Part shown: piece by piece, positions 45,028-52,354 of the stretch
How the letters are laid out: each line of letters starts with the position of its first letter
Numbering within the stretch: position 1 is the stretch's first letter
Assembly (NCBI GenBank): GCA_903868125.1
Contig: CAIPUE010000044.1
Coordinates: 1-52,354 of the forward strand
Origin: an uncultured bacterium
GTDB lineage: Bacteria; Cyanobacteriota; Vampirovibrionia; Gastranaerophilales; Gastranaerophilaceae
Length of the DNA: 52,354 nt
Direction: 5' to 3'
Notes under the pieces: model-generated
Seen by the model: the letters and a program-made list of their open reading frames with translations, nothing else
What the model was told of the DNA's origin: nothing
The model's database searches: none
Translations under genes and position numbers: made by a program

Positions 45028-45765
45028 TTAAATTGTGTTTATAAGTGAAATTGAATTAACTTGCCCATAACAAGATTCCCCCTGGTCATTCGTGACCCAA
45101 CTGGACATAAATATATTCATTCCTCTGCCGGTTAATGTTTCTACAGATACAGAATTAGAAACCAGTGACAAAGTCATTGGTGTATTTCTCAAGTCCCCAG
45201 CTCCAAAGGCCGCATATAATTGATTCCCGATAAGTTTAAATTTTAGAGTGTAATAAGTATTACAATTGCTGATAGTTCCTATTGCACTTGCGTTTAATAT
45301 GCTTCCGTTTAAATATGCATGTGCATTTGTACAAGAACCGTCATAACCTCCCGCTGATAATACCGCAAAACTTAATCCTGTTGTGGTTCTTATATTTCTA
45401 TAATAACTATCATCAGCCACATAACTTGCGTTATTACAAAAGAAATTATATGAAGTGGTTTGCCTATGGAGCGATGTACCCATATAGCCATAAATCGTAC
45501 CTTCTAAAACAGTTGGAACAATATTTGTAAGCCCTGAATATCCAAAATGGTTTATAATATAGCCATAATACCAATTTGTTGTACTTTGCCATTGGATCAT
45601 TCCGTTACTGCTATAATTTATTCTTGGCATATAGCCTGAACCTGCCGACCATCCTCCATATCCGCCAGTATAATCAGTAACATTAGACCAAGCTTGAGTA
45701 GCAAAATTAGATTGCCAAGAGCTTTGTGAGCCGCTTTTAATTAATGATATTTTGGGATTTGCCAT
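45028..45765 (-). CDS. Putative phage receptor-binding / tail protein
   Basis: Start chosen at 45765 (MANPKISLI). The 245 residues are rich in Ser, Tyr, Gly, Asn and Trp (TDYTGGYGGWSAGSGYMPRI, LKFKLIGNQLYAAFGAGDLR) and look all-beta with a lectin- or jelly-roll-like composition. It follows the tail fibre with the start overlapping its last codon, so translation is probably coupled. A receptor-binding tip is likely from position; no named family is recognised. Confidence 0.55.
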   Translation of the reverse strand: MANPKISLIKSGSQSSWQSNFATQAWSNVTDYTGGYGGWSAGSGYMPRINYSSNGMIQWQSTTNWYYGYIINHFGYSGLTNIVPTVLEGTIYGYMGTSLHRQTTSYNFFCNNASYVADDSYYRNIRTTTGLSFAVLSAGGYDGSCTNAHAYLNGSILNASAIGTISNCNTYYTLKFKLIGNQLYAAFGAGDLRNTPMTLSLVSNSVSVETLTGRGMNIFMSSWVTNDQGESCYGQVNSISLINTI

Positions 45766-47240
45766 TATACAGTACCTGTAAATTGTGAGTAATAACCTTT
45801 CCAAGTTGTACCACCATCTTTTGTATCAAAGATGAAGCGATTTACAAGGGTATTCGATAATGATGGAGGTATACCGTAATTCCAAGAAATGTTTGTTGGA
45901 ATTGTTAATGAAATTCCACTTGCTAAAGTGAAATCAATTAATAAGTTATGAAATTTTGTTGAAACGGAAGGTAAAGTCAAAGTGCAAGCTGCTGTTATAT
46001 TTCCCTTATGTACTCTATCTGCCGTAAGTGTAAAATTTGATGTTATTGTACCTAAATCAACAACATCAAAAAGGGTAACGTTTCCAAGGTCAGAATCGGC
46101 TTTTGCATTTAAGCTGTTATTAATTGTCAGTAAACTAGCCGAAACATAGTCTTTAACATTCTTGTATGATGGGATATTTAAATCAGCAGAAGCACTCACG
46201 CTTGAAGCATAAGATAATAAAGCCGTTGCAGTAACCGTTCCATCTTTTTTTAAAAAGTTTTGTGCCGTTATATAATCCTTGACATTTTTATATGAAGGAA
46301 TATCCTGATCGCCTGCCGCGGCTACTGCTGCAGCATATACTAAAAGGCTTGTTGGAAGAACAGTTCCGTCCTTTTTTAAATAATTTAACCCAGCAACATA
46401 ATCTTTGACATTTTTATAAGAGGGTATGTTTAAATCAGCCGAAGCAGTTACGATAGATGCATAAGATAAAAGGCTTGTAGCCGTGACGGTTCCATCTTTT
46501 TTTAAATAATTTAGTCCGGTAATATAATCTTTAACATTTTTGAAAGACGGAATATCTAAATCAGCCGAAGCACTTACTACAGCAGCATAGCCAAGAAGTG
46601 AAGTTGCTTTATTTGTACCGTCCGTCTTAATTATCTTGCTTAAATCAACAGAAAGTTTATTGCTAAGAAGTTTTAAAGTTGTGTCAAATTCAAGCGATAA
46701 AGCACCGTTTGTATTTTTTATCGGCAAAGAACAATTCATTCCGGATATATTCTGAGTAATCATATTTGTAACCTCGCCTGCGGTTGGCACGGTTTGGCTT
46801 GTTGGTGTTAAAACTGCTTGAGTTTGTGGGTTTGTATAAATAATTTTTGGAGTAAAGGTCAGAGGCTGATACAAACCTGAAGCAAGCGCGAATTTATCCT
46901 GCGCCGGAAGTTTGCAGATTAAAATCAAATCATTTTCATCATCAAAAAGTCCGAGCTCCCTAATCGTGAAACCTCCAATGTCAGCAGGGATAAAACATTT
47001 ATATAAAACTTCATTTGCAGCCGCCGGGTTTATAACAATCTGACTTTGAGTTCCTGCAACGAAAGTTCCTGTATATTTTGTATTTACCAAAGCAGTTTGA
47101 TTTTCGTTGGGCTCGTAGTATGCCCCATTGCCATCACCGACTTTGAATGTAATTATATTCAGTGCAGTACCTGATACTTCAGCCAATGCTTTTTTCTGTT
47201 GTCCTATTTTTGTTAGTATATTTGTAAAATTTTCACTCAT
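45765..47240 (-). CDS. Phage tail-collar fibre protein with 42-residue repeats
   Basis: The N-terminus (KIGQQKKALAEVSGTALNII, FKVGDGNGAYYEPNENQTAL) is typical of tail-collar fibre proteins of P2/Mu-like phages and attaches to the baseplate. Residues 200-370 hold four tandem repeats of 42 residues, each with DGTVTATSLLSYAS, SADLNIPSYKNVKDY and LNYLKK, forming the fibre shaft. The C-terminus is a beta-rich tip. The 491-residue length is plausible. It sits directly after tail protein I, as in these phages. Confidence 0.85.
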   Translation of the reverse strand: MSENFTNILTKIGQQKKALAEVSGTALNIITFKVGDGNGAYYEPNENQTALVNTKYTGTFVAGTQSQIVINPAAANEVLYKCFIPADIGGFTIRELGLFDDENDLILICKLPAQDKFALASGLYQPLTFTPKIIYTNPQTQAVLTPTSQTVPTAGEVTNMITQNISGMNCSLPIKNTNGALSLEFDTTLKLLSNKLSVDLSKIIKTDGTNKATSLLGYAAVVSASADLDIPSFKNVKDYITGLNYLKKDGTVTATSLLSYASIVTASADLNIPSYKNVKDYVAGLNYLKKDGTVLPTSLLVYAAAVAAAGDQDIPSYKNVKDYITAQNFLKKDGTVTATALLSYASSVSASADLNIPSYKNVKDYVSASLLTINNSLNAKADSDLGNVTLFDVVDLGTITSNFTLTADRVHKGNITAACTLTLPSVSTKFHNLLIDFTLASGISLTIPTNISWNYGIPPSLSNTLVNRFIFDTKDGGTTWKGYYSQFTGTV

Positions 47241-47243
47241 AAT

Positions 47244-47654
47244 TTATCCAATCATTACTTCGTTTTCAGCATTCGTGTAAGTTAACCAATTAAGTGGTGC
47301 ATCAAACTGTGACTCGATACTGATTTCTTCAAGCACACTCCTAACATTTTTGTATTCATCAATCATTTTTTTTAAGCTATCAAAAACCTTTTCGTTATAA
47401 ATATAATTTTGGAGAAAGATGTCGATTTTAAAGTGATAGGGGTCGCCCTCATATTCAAACCATTCTTGAATTTCACCAGTTATATTTAAAGAGTTCAAAA
47501 CTTTAATCAGGGCATATTTAGTACCTTTATATCGGTGCAATTCAATTGCTTTTTTTATGATTTCTCGTTTATCAGCCTCAGTTTTTGTCTGAAGCCAACC
47601 TTCGTTTCCCATGATGTGAAATTGGTCTGCAAGATGAACAAGTGCAGATGTGTC
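47244..47654 (-). pseudogene. Phage tail protein I, 5'-truncated
   Basis: The frame continues upstream of ATG 47612 as DTSALVHLADQFHIMGNEGW before a stop at 47655-47657. The remaining 137 residues match the C-terminal two thirds of P2 gpI/Mu gp48-like baseplate proteins: LQTKTEADKREIIKKAIELH, RYKGTKYALIKVLNSLNITG and EIQEWFEYEGDPYHFKI. The N-terminal third is gone, and the break falls about 70 bases from the start of the GHKL-TIR gene, so insertion of that cassette or a linked deletion removed it with the upstream baseplate genes. Confidence 0.82.
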
Positions 47655-47723
47655 TTATTTTTTTAAATATCCTTGCATGTTGAATATGTTTAGCTATAAT
47701 TAATAAAAAATAGGGAGTGTAAA

Positions 47724-49619
47724 ATGGCTGCTGAAAAAGAATATAGGTTAGAAATTGACCCAAGTATATTAAAATTATTAGGACCAAATTTATATACAAA
47801 TATTTATTATGTACTTGCTGAATTAATAGCAAATGCTTATGATGCAAGTGCTAAAAATGTCTATATCATTAACAAAGATGATTCAATAATTGTTGAAGAT
47901 GATGGAAAAGGAATGTCTTATCAAAATGGAGAAGTAGACCATTATTTAGATGTAGCAAAAGAAACAAGAACTACAGCTGAAGATGGATTAACTGGTGACA
48001 AGCCTCCAAGACGAAAAATGGGGAGAAAAGGGGTTGGTAAGTTATCAGCTCTATCTGTCTCAGAAAACGTAATTATTAAAACAAAAGCAAATGGGGAATG
48101 TTCAGGATTTGTACTTTCACGTTCTGTGCCGGGTAATAAACTTTTGCAGCCATTAGAAGATGCAACAATTACCTTTGAGAAAATTGAGGATATTAATCAT
48201 GGAACATCAATAGTAATGACTAACCCTGAGTACAACATGCACAAAACTCATGATGCAATTAAGAAAAATTTATTAAAAATATTTCCTATGGTAAATTCTG
48301 ATTTTCAAATACATATTATAACTGCAGATAAGGAAACTGTTATAAATTCGTTTGAAAAAGAAATGGTTGTAGAATTAGGGACTTTAGAATTAATAGGTGA
48401 GGAGTTCAAATATTTAAAGGATTTTTATCAAAATCCCTTCCCTGATAATCCTGATAGTGTAAATTTTTTATTGATGATTCCGGCTATTACAGAATCCATT
48501 TTACTAACAAATAAAAACGGCGACCAAAAAGAATACGTTCAAGAAATAAAAGGTTGGATAGGTACATATAAGTCAACAGCGGGTAAAAAGCTTGGTGATA
48601 AAACTGACTTTCCGGATAATTTCATATCTTTATTCGCAAATAATAAACTAGGCGAATTTAACATATTACCAATTATTGGAAAAAACCGATTGCCTGAGGT
48701 TTATATTGTCGGACAATTACATATAGATTTATTTGAAGAAACAGAATTACCAGATATGGCTCTTAGCAATAGACAAGGGTATAAAACTGAAGATAAAAGA
48801 TACCAAGCTTTATTAAAAAAGGCCGATGTATTACTTACTAAAACTCTTTCCATAAGGAATAAATATGCCGATATTAGCAAAGCAAAACGAACTGAAATTT
48901 TATTAGAAGCCCAAAAGAAAAAAGATGAAGCATTAACAAACGCGGTTGTACAATATAAGGAATCATTTAAAAATAGTTTATCTAAGAATATAAAAAAAGT
49001 TAATGATACAATTTCTGATGACGTAATTCAACAAGTTGCAGATGAAACAAGTAATGAAACAATAGGTTTACTTGGACTCAAACAAGATGCAGACAAAAAG
49101 CGGAAAAGAATATTGCTTAGCCAAACCAAAGCAGATAAACCATTATCGGATATAATATATGAAATGTTACTGTATAATAATATTTCTAAGGAAGAAATAA
49201 TATATAGCAATAGTGCAAATATTGAGTCAAGAATACCTTCAAGAACAGATGTATATGATTATTTAAGAGATTTATTTGTTGATACTTATTCAAAAGAAAA
49301 ATTATACATTATATACGTTACTAGTCAAAACATGCATGAATCTTGGGGATGTCATATGGAGGCAGGAGCTGGATGGATAATCAAAAATGAATGGACCATC
49401 TTTAATAGCAACTCATATATACCAGAAAAGCCAATAGACGATGGTACAATTTGGCATTCTAGCGACTTAGAAGATGGGCGTGTTTCAATGGATGCTGGCA
49501 ATGTAGAAATTTTTATAGAAAATATAAGCCATATTTGCAGTATCTTAGAATATACAAGTAAGAGCCATGATGAAAACTTAAACCACTTAAAAAGAATGAT
49601 TGACGTTATTGAAAATTAA
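47724..49619 (+). CDS. GHKL (Hsp90/MutL-type) ATPase with TIR-like C-terminal domain
   Basis: The N-terminus has the full ATP-binding Bergerat fold: ELIANAYDA (33-41), DDGKGM (59-64) and GRKGVGKLSA (100-109). A transducer-like region follows (RLPEVYIVGQLHIDLFEETE), then a helical stretch. Residues 462-600 read as a TIR-like domain: RILLSQTKADKPLSDIIYEM as first strand and helix, EEIIYSNSA, IPSRTDVYDYLRDLF, then LYIIYVTSQNMHESW and GCHMEAGAGW, where Glu546 sits at the TIR catalytic position. It converges on a cytosine methyltransferase with a 14-base overlap. Probably the effector/ATPase of a restriction-like defence system. Confidence 0.75.
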   Translation: MAAEKEYRLEIDPSILKLLGPNLYTNIYYVLAELIANAYDASAKNVYIINKDDSIIVEDDGKGMSYQNGEVDHYLDVAKETRTTAEDGLTGDKPPRRKMGRKGVGKLSALSVSENVIIKTKANGECSGFVLSRSVPGNKLLQPLEDATITFEKIEDINHGTSIVMTNPEYNMHKTHDAIKKNLLKIFPMVNSDFQIHIITADKETVINSFEKEMVVELGTLELIGEEFKYLKDFYQNPFPDNPDSVNFLLMIPAITESILLTNKNGDQKEYVQEIKGWIGTYKSTAGKKLGDKTDFPDNFISLFANNKLGEFNILPIIGKNRLPEVYIVGQLHIDLFEETELPDMALSNRQGYKTEDKRYQALLKKADVLLTKTLSIRNKYADISKAKRTEILLEAQKKKDEALTNAVVQYKESFKNSLSKNIKKVNDTISDDVIQQVADETSNETIGLLGLKQDADKKRKRILLSQTKADKPLSDIIYEMLLYNNISKEEIIYSNSANIESRIPSRTDVYDYLRDLFVDTYSKEKLYIIYVTSQNMHESWGCHMEAGAGWIIKNEWTIFNSNSYIPEKPIDDGTIWHSSDLEDGRVSMDAGNVEIFIENISHICSILEYTSKSHDENLNHLKRMIDVIEN

Positions 49620-50664
49620 AATGTTTGAGGTGTTTTTGAATTGTTTCACCAATTATTTTCCCTAAATCAACTGGCACAGCATTTCCAATTTGCCTGCCAA
49701 CATGCTTAAACAAAGGTGCCTCACCTTTCTTTATAAATTTATAATTTTTAGGGAAAGTCTGCAAAATTGCTCCTTCTCTTAAAGAAAGTGCTCGATTTTG
49801 TTCAGGGTGACCATATCTTCCTGTCCCATAAATATAAAACTGTGTTGTCATGGTTGGTGATGGCTTATCCCATTCCATACGCCCGTACACAGAACTATAA
49901 GTCTGTCCTGACTTCTTCTTATGACATTCAAGAATTAATGACGCATCCCAATCCTTCCAAGTTCCGCCAGGTTTTGATTGCTTCATTCTCCGTACATTTA
50001 GTTCAGATAAATCTGCACTTCTATGTAATGGGTCTTTTGAATCTGATTCGCCATAGCTAATAGGTGGCAAATCTTTTAAAACATCTTTGACTGTTCGTTT
50101 TTTTAATCTTTTACTAGGTTCAATTAATTCTATAGACCCAAATTTGGAAGCTAATAATACTAATCTTCTGCGTTTTTGAGGTAGTCCATATGTGCTACAA
50201 TCAACAATTTTATAAGAAACATAATACCCCTGTTTTTCCAAATTTGACTTAAATTCATCAAAAACGTCAAAATTTGTTAATTCTGGCACGTTTTCCATTG
50301 AAATAATGTCGGGCTTTACGTTATTGATATGAGCAGTAAACGACTGCAACAAAGTCCACTTTTTGTCATGGATTCTTTCTTTATATTTGTTTGTTTGTTT
50401 TGAAAAAGTTTGACAAGGGGCGCAGCCTACAAGAATTTTTATGTCAGAATTTCCGTATAATTTTGTTATTTCGTGACTGTCAAAACTTGAAACATCTGCT
50501 TGAATAAATTTTGCTTTGTTATTTGCTTCATAAGCATATTGACAGCTCCCATCATTATCAAGGCCTGCAACAACATTTAATCCAGATTTTGCCAATCCGC
50601 AGGTGAGTCCCCCCACTCCACAGAATAAATCCACTATTTTAACATCTCTTTTATCTTTTTCCAT
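49606..50664 (-). CDS. DNA (cytosine-5) methyltransferase
   Basis: This 352-residue Dcm-type enzyme moves a methyl group from S-adenosylmethionine to C5 of cytosine. Motif I is VDLFCGVGGLTCGLAKSG, motif IV GCAPCQTFSK with nucleophile Cys84, motif VI ISMENVPEL, motif VIII near YGLPQKRRRLVLLASK, and motifs IX-X RALSLREGAILQTFP and VGRQIGNAVP. The target recognition region is about 200-270; the recognition sequence cannot be read. The start at 50664 follows TTGGAGTT. It converges with the GHKL-TIR gene and is the likely self-marking partner. Confidence 0.95.
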   Translation of the reverse strand: MEKDKRDVKIVDLFCGVGGLTCGLAKSGLNVVAGLDNDGSCQYAYEANNKAKFIQADVSSFDSHEITKLYGNSDIKILVGCAPCQTFSKQTNKYKERIHDKKWTLLQSFTAHINNVKPDIISMENVPELTNFDVFDEFKSNLEKQGYYVSYKIVDCSTYGLPQKRRRLVLLASKFGSIELIEPSKRLKKRTVKDVLKDLPPISYGESDSKDPLHRSADLSELNVRRMKQSKPGGTWKDWDASLILECHKKKSGQTYSSVYGRMEWDKPSPTMTTQFYIYGTGRYGHPEQNRALSLREGAILQTFPKNYKFIKKGEAPLFKHVGRQIGNAVPVDLGKIIGETIQKHLKHFNFQ

Positions 50665-50688
50665 AACTCCAATTACAACTTTTGTCAA

Positions 50689-51015
50689 GTTCCGTCGAAA
50701 TGATTATAGCACTTACAAAAAAAAATTAAATAGCAAATAGAGATAATTAGCCCAAGTGGATGATACTCAAGCCAAATGACTTTTCGCAACTCTTTTAGAG
50801 AAGTTCGCCAGGGCTCACTTCCGGATTTAAAGCTCCGACTTCCATCTCTGGTGGTAGCGGACTTTAAATTCGCAAGAATTTGAAGTCCGCAAAAATCTAT
50901 ACTTGAATTATTGTGACAAAAGACCATTTTGCCGACGTCAGCAAAATGGTCTTTTACCCCAAAATAAAATTTTAATTATAGATTTTTATGTTAAAACTTT
51001 AACATATTTTCTCGA
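50689..51015 (+). repeat. Right copies of the 45-base repeat and palindrome, plus hairpin
   Basis: No gene is supportable. Bases 50796-50840 repeat 34939-34983. A 15-bp hairpin (GCGGACTTTAAATTC with GAATTTGAAGTCCGC, one mismatch) lies at about 50858-50891. The palindrome 50924-50949 extends to AAAAGACC...GGTCTTTT (50919-50955) and is the reverse complement of 34986-35011. The order is the same as at the left end. Confidence 0.7.
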
Positions 51016-51321
51016 AAAATTATCAGACAGTTTTGTAGTTCTTATCTTTTCCATTTGGAATGTCCGACACCTGAAATGGAAAAATTTCCGACTAAAAATT
51101 CGCAAAATTAAAGTTTTTCCATTTCGCTGTCACGTTTTTCCATTTCAACTGTCAAATTATAATATACAGATTAAATTTGCTAAAAAAATATCAGGCAGTT
51201 TTGTAGTTCTTATCTTTTCCATTTGGAGTGTCTGACACCTGAAATGGAAAAATTTCCGACTTAATTTTTACAAAATTGTAGTTTTTCCATTTCGCTGACA
51301 CGTTTTTCCATTTCAACTGTC
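51016..51321. repeat. Two 168-base-period repeats rich in TTTTCCATTT
   Basis: Copy one begins near 51016 and copy two near 51184, each about 138 bases long and about 90 percent alike. Each unit holds four TTTTCCATTT-type sites (for example 51049, 51073 on the minus strand, 51113 and 51135), next to GACAC/CTGTC-type ends. Arrays of sites in both orientations suggest binding by a transposase or regulator at the right end of the prophage region. Confidence 0.7.
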
Positions 51322-51380
51322 CATTTATATTGGGAATCAACTTGAGAATTCAAAAAAATTCTTAAACTATCTGCTATTTT

Positions 51381-51398
51381 TTCTCAAACCATCTGCTA
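51381..51398 (+). repeat. Right copy of TTCTCAAACCATCTGCTA
   Basis: Identical to 35131-35148, with a degenerate copy directly before it (51360-51376). Third member of the repeat series shared by both ends of the prophage region. Confidence 0.6.
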
Positions 51399-51435
51399 AT
51401 TTATAAAAGCTGAATTTAGAAATTAATATCGCCAA

Positions 51436-51487
51436 GTGTCGTTTTGTGTCGTTATGTGATGTCCTAATCTTGGGTACAATCTTGGGT
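51436..51487 (-). other. Two pairs of short direct repeats downstream of tRNA-fMet
   Basis: GTGTCGTT occurs twice with a 10-base period (51436, 51446) and AATCTTGGGT twice with a 12-base period (51466, 51478), all 50-100 bases beyond the tRNA-fMet 3' end. They resemble arm-type integrase sites like those after tRNA-Arg. No displaced tRNA half was found, so this is suggestive only. Confidence 0.4.
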
Positions 51488-51538
51488 TTTTGCATTAAAA
51501 AAGAGTCTCCGCATATAGCTGAAACCCTTTGTTTATAA

Positions 51539-51615
<77 letters not shown>

Positions 51616-51902
51616 TTAATATACTTCCAATAGCATTATGACACGCACACAGAAAATTTGCAAGTACGACTTTTTTCATCAGTACCTACAACTAATTCGT
51701 CGCTTACCTACAATTATTTATAGGTAAAATCATGCGGGTCGAAAAGTTTGGTGTTTTTAGTGCGTTCTAGCATAATTTACTAAAATCAAAGTCGCGGGGC
51801 GGAAAAAAGAAGCTGTATGCGAGTAAATAAGCTGTTCAATAAGCCCATTAGGTATTAATAGTAGTGGCGGTTGATTGTGGCAGGCAAATTTTCAGGTGTT
51901 TA
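51616..51902. other. Intergenic region with no supportable gene
   Basis: About 290 bases between tRNA-fMet and the short basic ORF. A TTACCTA/TAGGTAA inverted repeat lies near 51700-51726. The tRNA-fMet promoter should be within about 60 bases of 51615; no clear consensus pair was identified. Confidence 0.4.
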
Positions 51903-52019
51903 TTATTCTTTACGACGAGTGGGCTTATAGCCGTTTTTAGTCTTAATTTTCTCTAAACTATTTAAAGATTTTTTAGCTTTTAACCTTTCGGCGTATTTTT
52001 TCCAAGACCGTTTTGCCAA
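51903..52019 (-). CDS. Short basic ORF (38 aa), uncertain
   Basis: From TTG 52019 the frame reads AKRSWKKYAERLKAKKSLNS and continues LEKIKTKNGYKPTRRKE. AACAGGAG lies ten bases upstream. The very basic composition resembles small ribosome- or nucleic-acid-binding proteins, but it may also be the tail of a decayed gene, because the frame stays open about 18 codons upstream without a normal start. No family is recognised. Confidence 0.3.
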   Translation of the reverse strand: MAKRSWKKYAERLKAKKSLNSLEKIKTKNGYKPTRRKE

Positions 52020-52134
52020 GTTAAGGATGCTCCTGTTTTCTTTAACTTTTGTAATCGTTGTAAGCCCCTTTGTTTATGTTAAGATTTTAAGCAAGAGTGA
52101 GTGACGAATAGCATTCGGATGCCTAGGGCAAAAT

Positions 52135-52167
52135 ACAAAAAAACCCAAGTGGTAACTTGAGTTTTTC
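52135..52167 (-). terminator. Terminator of tRNA-Arg(ACG)
   Basis: On the minus strand CTCAAGT pairs with ACTTGGG around TACC, followed by seven T. It begins about six bases after the tRNA end. Confidence 0.8.
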
Positions 52168-52172
52168 TTAAA

Positions 52173-52246
<74 letters not shown>

Positions 52247-52275
52247 ATATTATTGTATTAAATTGTCATTTGCCC

Positions 52276-52304
52276 CTCAGCTGTATAGAGCTTATCTAAC
52301 TTTT
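52276..52304 (-). repeat. Leader element upstream of tRNA-Arg(ACG)
   Basis: Minus-strand copy of the element at 17-44, ending in GCTCTATACAGCTGAG, 30 bases upstream of the tRNA. It is again complementary to 15 of 16 bases of the D-arm of the tRNA it precedes. Two of the three tRNA genes in the window, both arginine, have it; tRNA-fMet does not. Confidence 0.6.
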
Positions 52305-52337
52305 GCTGAACTTTTTCTCCGAAAAAGCTCCAACAGG

Positions 52338-52354
52338 CCAGCTGAGCCACGGGC
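52338..52354 (-). other. Fragment of a tRNA-Arg 5' end at the window edge
   Basis: On the minus strand GCCCGTGGCTCAGCTGG is identical to positions 3-19 of tRNA-Arg(ACG), then diverges to CCTGTTGGAGC and a CTTTTT/AAAAAG hairpin. Too short to be a gene. It may be a duplicated tRNA end from an integration event, or a repeat at which an assembly ended. Confidence 0.6.

Larger units (their letters stand above)
34939..51398. mobile_element. Mu-like transposable prophage remnant
   Basis: The segment carries muA and muB homologues, a pseudorecombinase gene, lysis and tail-fibre genes and a truncated tail protein I. At both ends the same three repeats occur in the same order: a 45-base repeat (34939, 50796), a 26-base palindrome (34986, 50924) and an 18-base motif (35131, 51381). 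Portal, capsid and most tail genes are missing, replaced at 47.66 kb by a restriction-like cassette. The exact termini and target-site duplication were not identified, so the boundaries are approximate. Confidence 0.6.

Noticed and set aside
51016-51321. CRISPR array at the right-end repeats
   Set aside because: Only two long units with internal sites, no uniform short repeat-spacer pattern and no cas genes anywhere in the window.

Overview
The window is AT-rich, bacterial DNA with short intergenic gaps, strong AGGAG-type ribosome binding sites and long perfect hairpin terminators. A core block (about 6.5-31.7 kb) of housekeeping genes is flanked by two accessory regions. The core content (pyruvate phosphate dikinase, NAD-dependent ligase, agmatinase, YcsF/PxpA, a YvcK/CofD-like protein with N-terminal membrane segments, PanB/PanC, many secreted TPR proteins) would fit an uncultured fermentative gut bacterium such as a Gastranaerophilales/Melainabacteria-type cyanobacterial relative. 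That assignment is inference and nothing here proves it.

Layout. (1) 0.1-6.5 kb: tRNA-Arg(TCT) used as an integration site. A 104-bp copy of the tRNA 3' half plus its terminator recurs at 4.77 kb. Between and after the copies lie a Fic protein, a signal-peptide VRR-NUC nuclease, a phage head-protein-like gene, a PD-(D/E)XK-like nuclease and two decayed tyrosine integrases: the remains of one or two tandem integrated islands. (2) 6.5-16 kb: ppdK on the minus strand, then a plus-strand run: a GGDEF/HD-GYP c-di-GMP protein, secreted proteins, TPR proteins, a metallophosphoesterase and a beta-lactamase-fold hydrolase. (3) 16-31.7 kb: ferredoxin, hemerythrin-like protein, a frameshifted glycine-rich membrane protein, a speB-ligA-DUF-SIMPL minus-strand cluster, pxpA, yvcK, panB-toxin/antitoxin-panC, an oxidoreductase, a phosphatidyltransferase and trmL followed by a truncated nnrD. 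(4) 31.8-34.9 kb: a junction zone with an orphan hydrogenase/NuoB-like protein, an internal fragment of a Mu gp29-type portal gene and a protein with a nucleotidyl-cyclase-like C-terminus.

(5) 34.9-51.4 kb: a Mu-like transposable prophage remnant. A non-coding end with about ten copies of an AGGTAATYGAA motif precedes MuA, MuB and a third gene that joins a MuA-like DNA-binding part to a tyrosine-recombinase fold lacking the catalytic R/H/R/H residues. Leftward genes follow: DUF4143 ATPase, small genes, DUF4268 protein, amidase and tail fibre genes. The series ends in a 5'-truncated tail protein I, exactly where a convergent pair begins: a GHKL ATPase with a TIR-like C-terminus, and a DNA cytosine methyltransferase. 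The same ordered repeats occur at both ends. (6) 51.4-52.35 kb: tRNA-fMet, a short basic ORF, tRNA-Arg(ACG) and a fragment of a tRNA-Arg 5' end.

The best candidates for something new are the GHKL-TIR/methyltransferase pair, the MuA-MuB-pseudorecombinase operon, and the shared pre-tRNA-Arg leader that is complementary to the D-arm.
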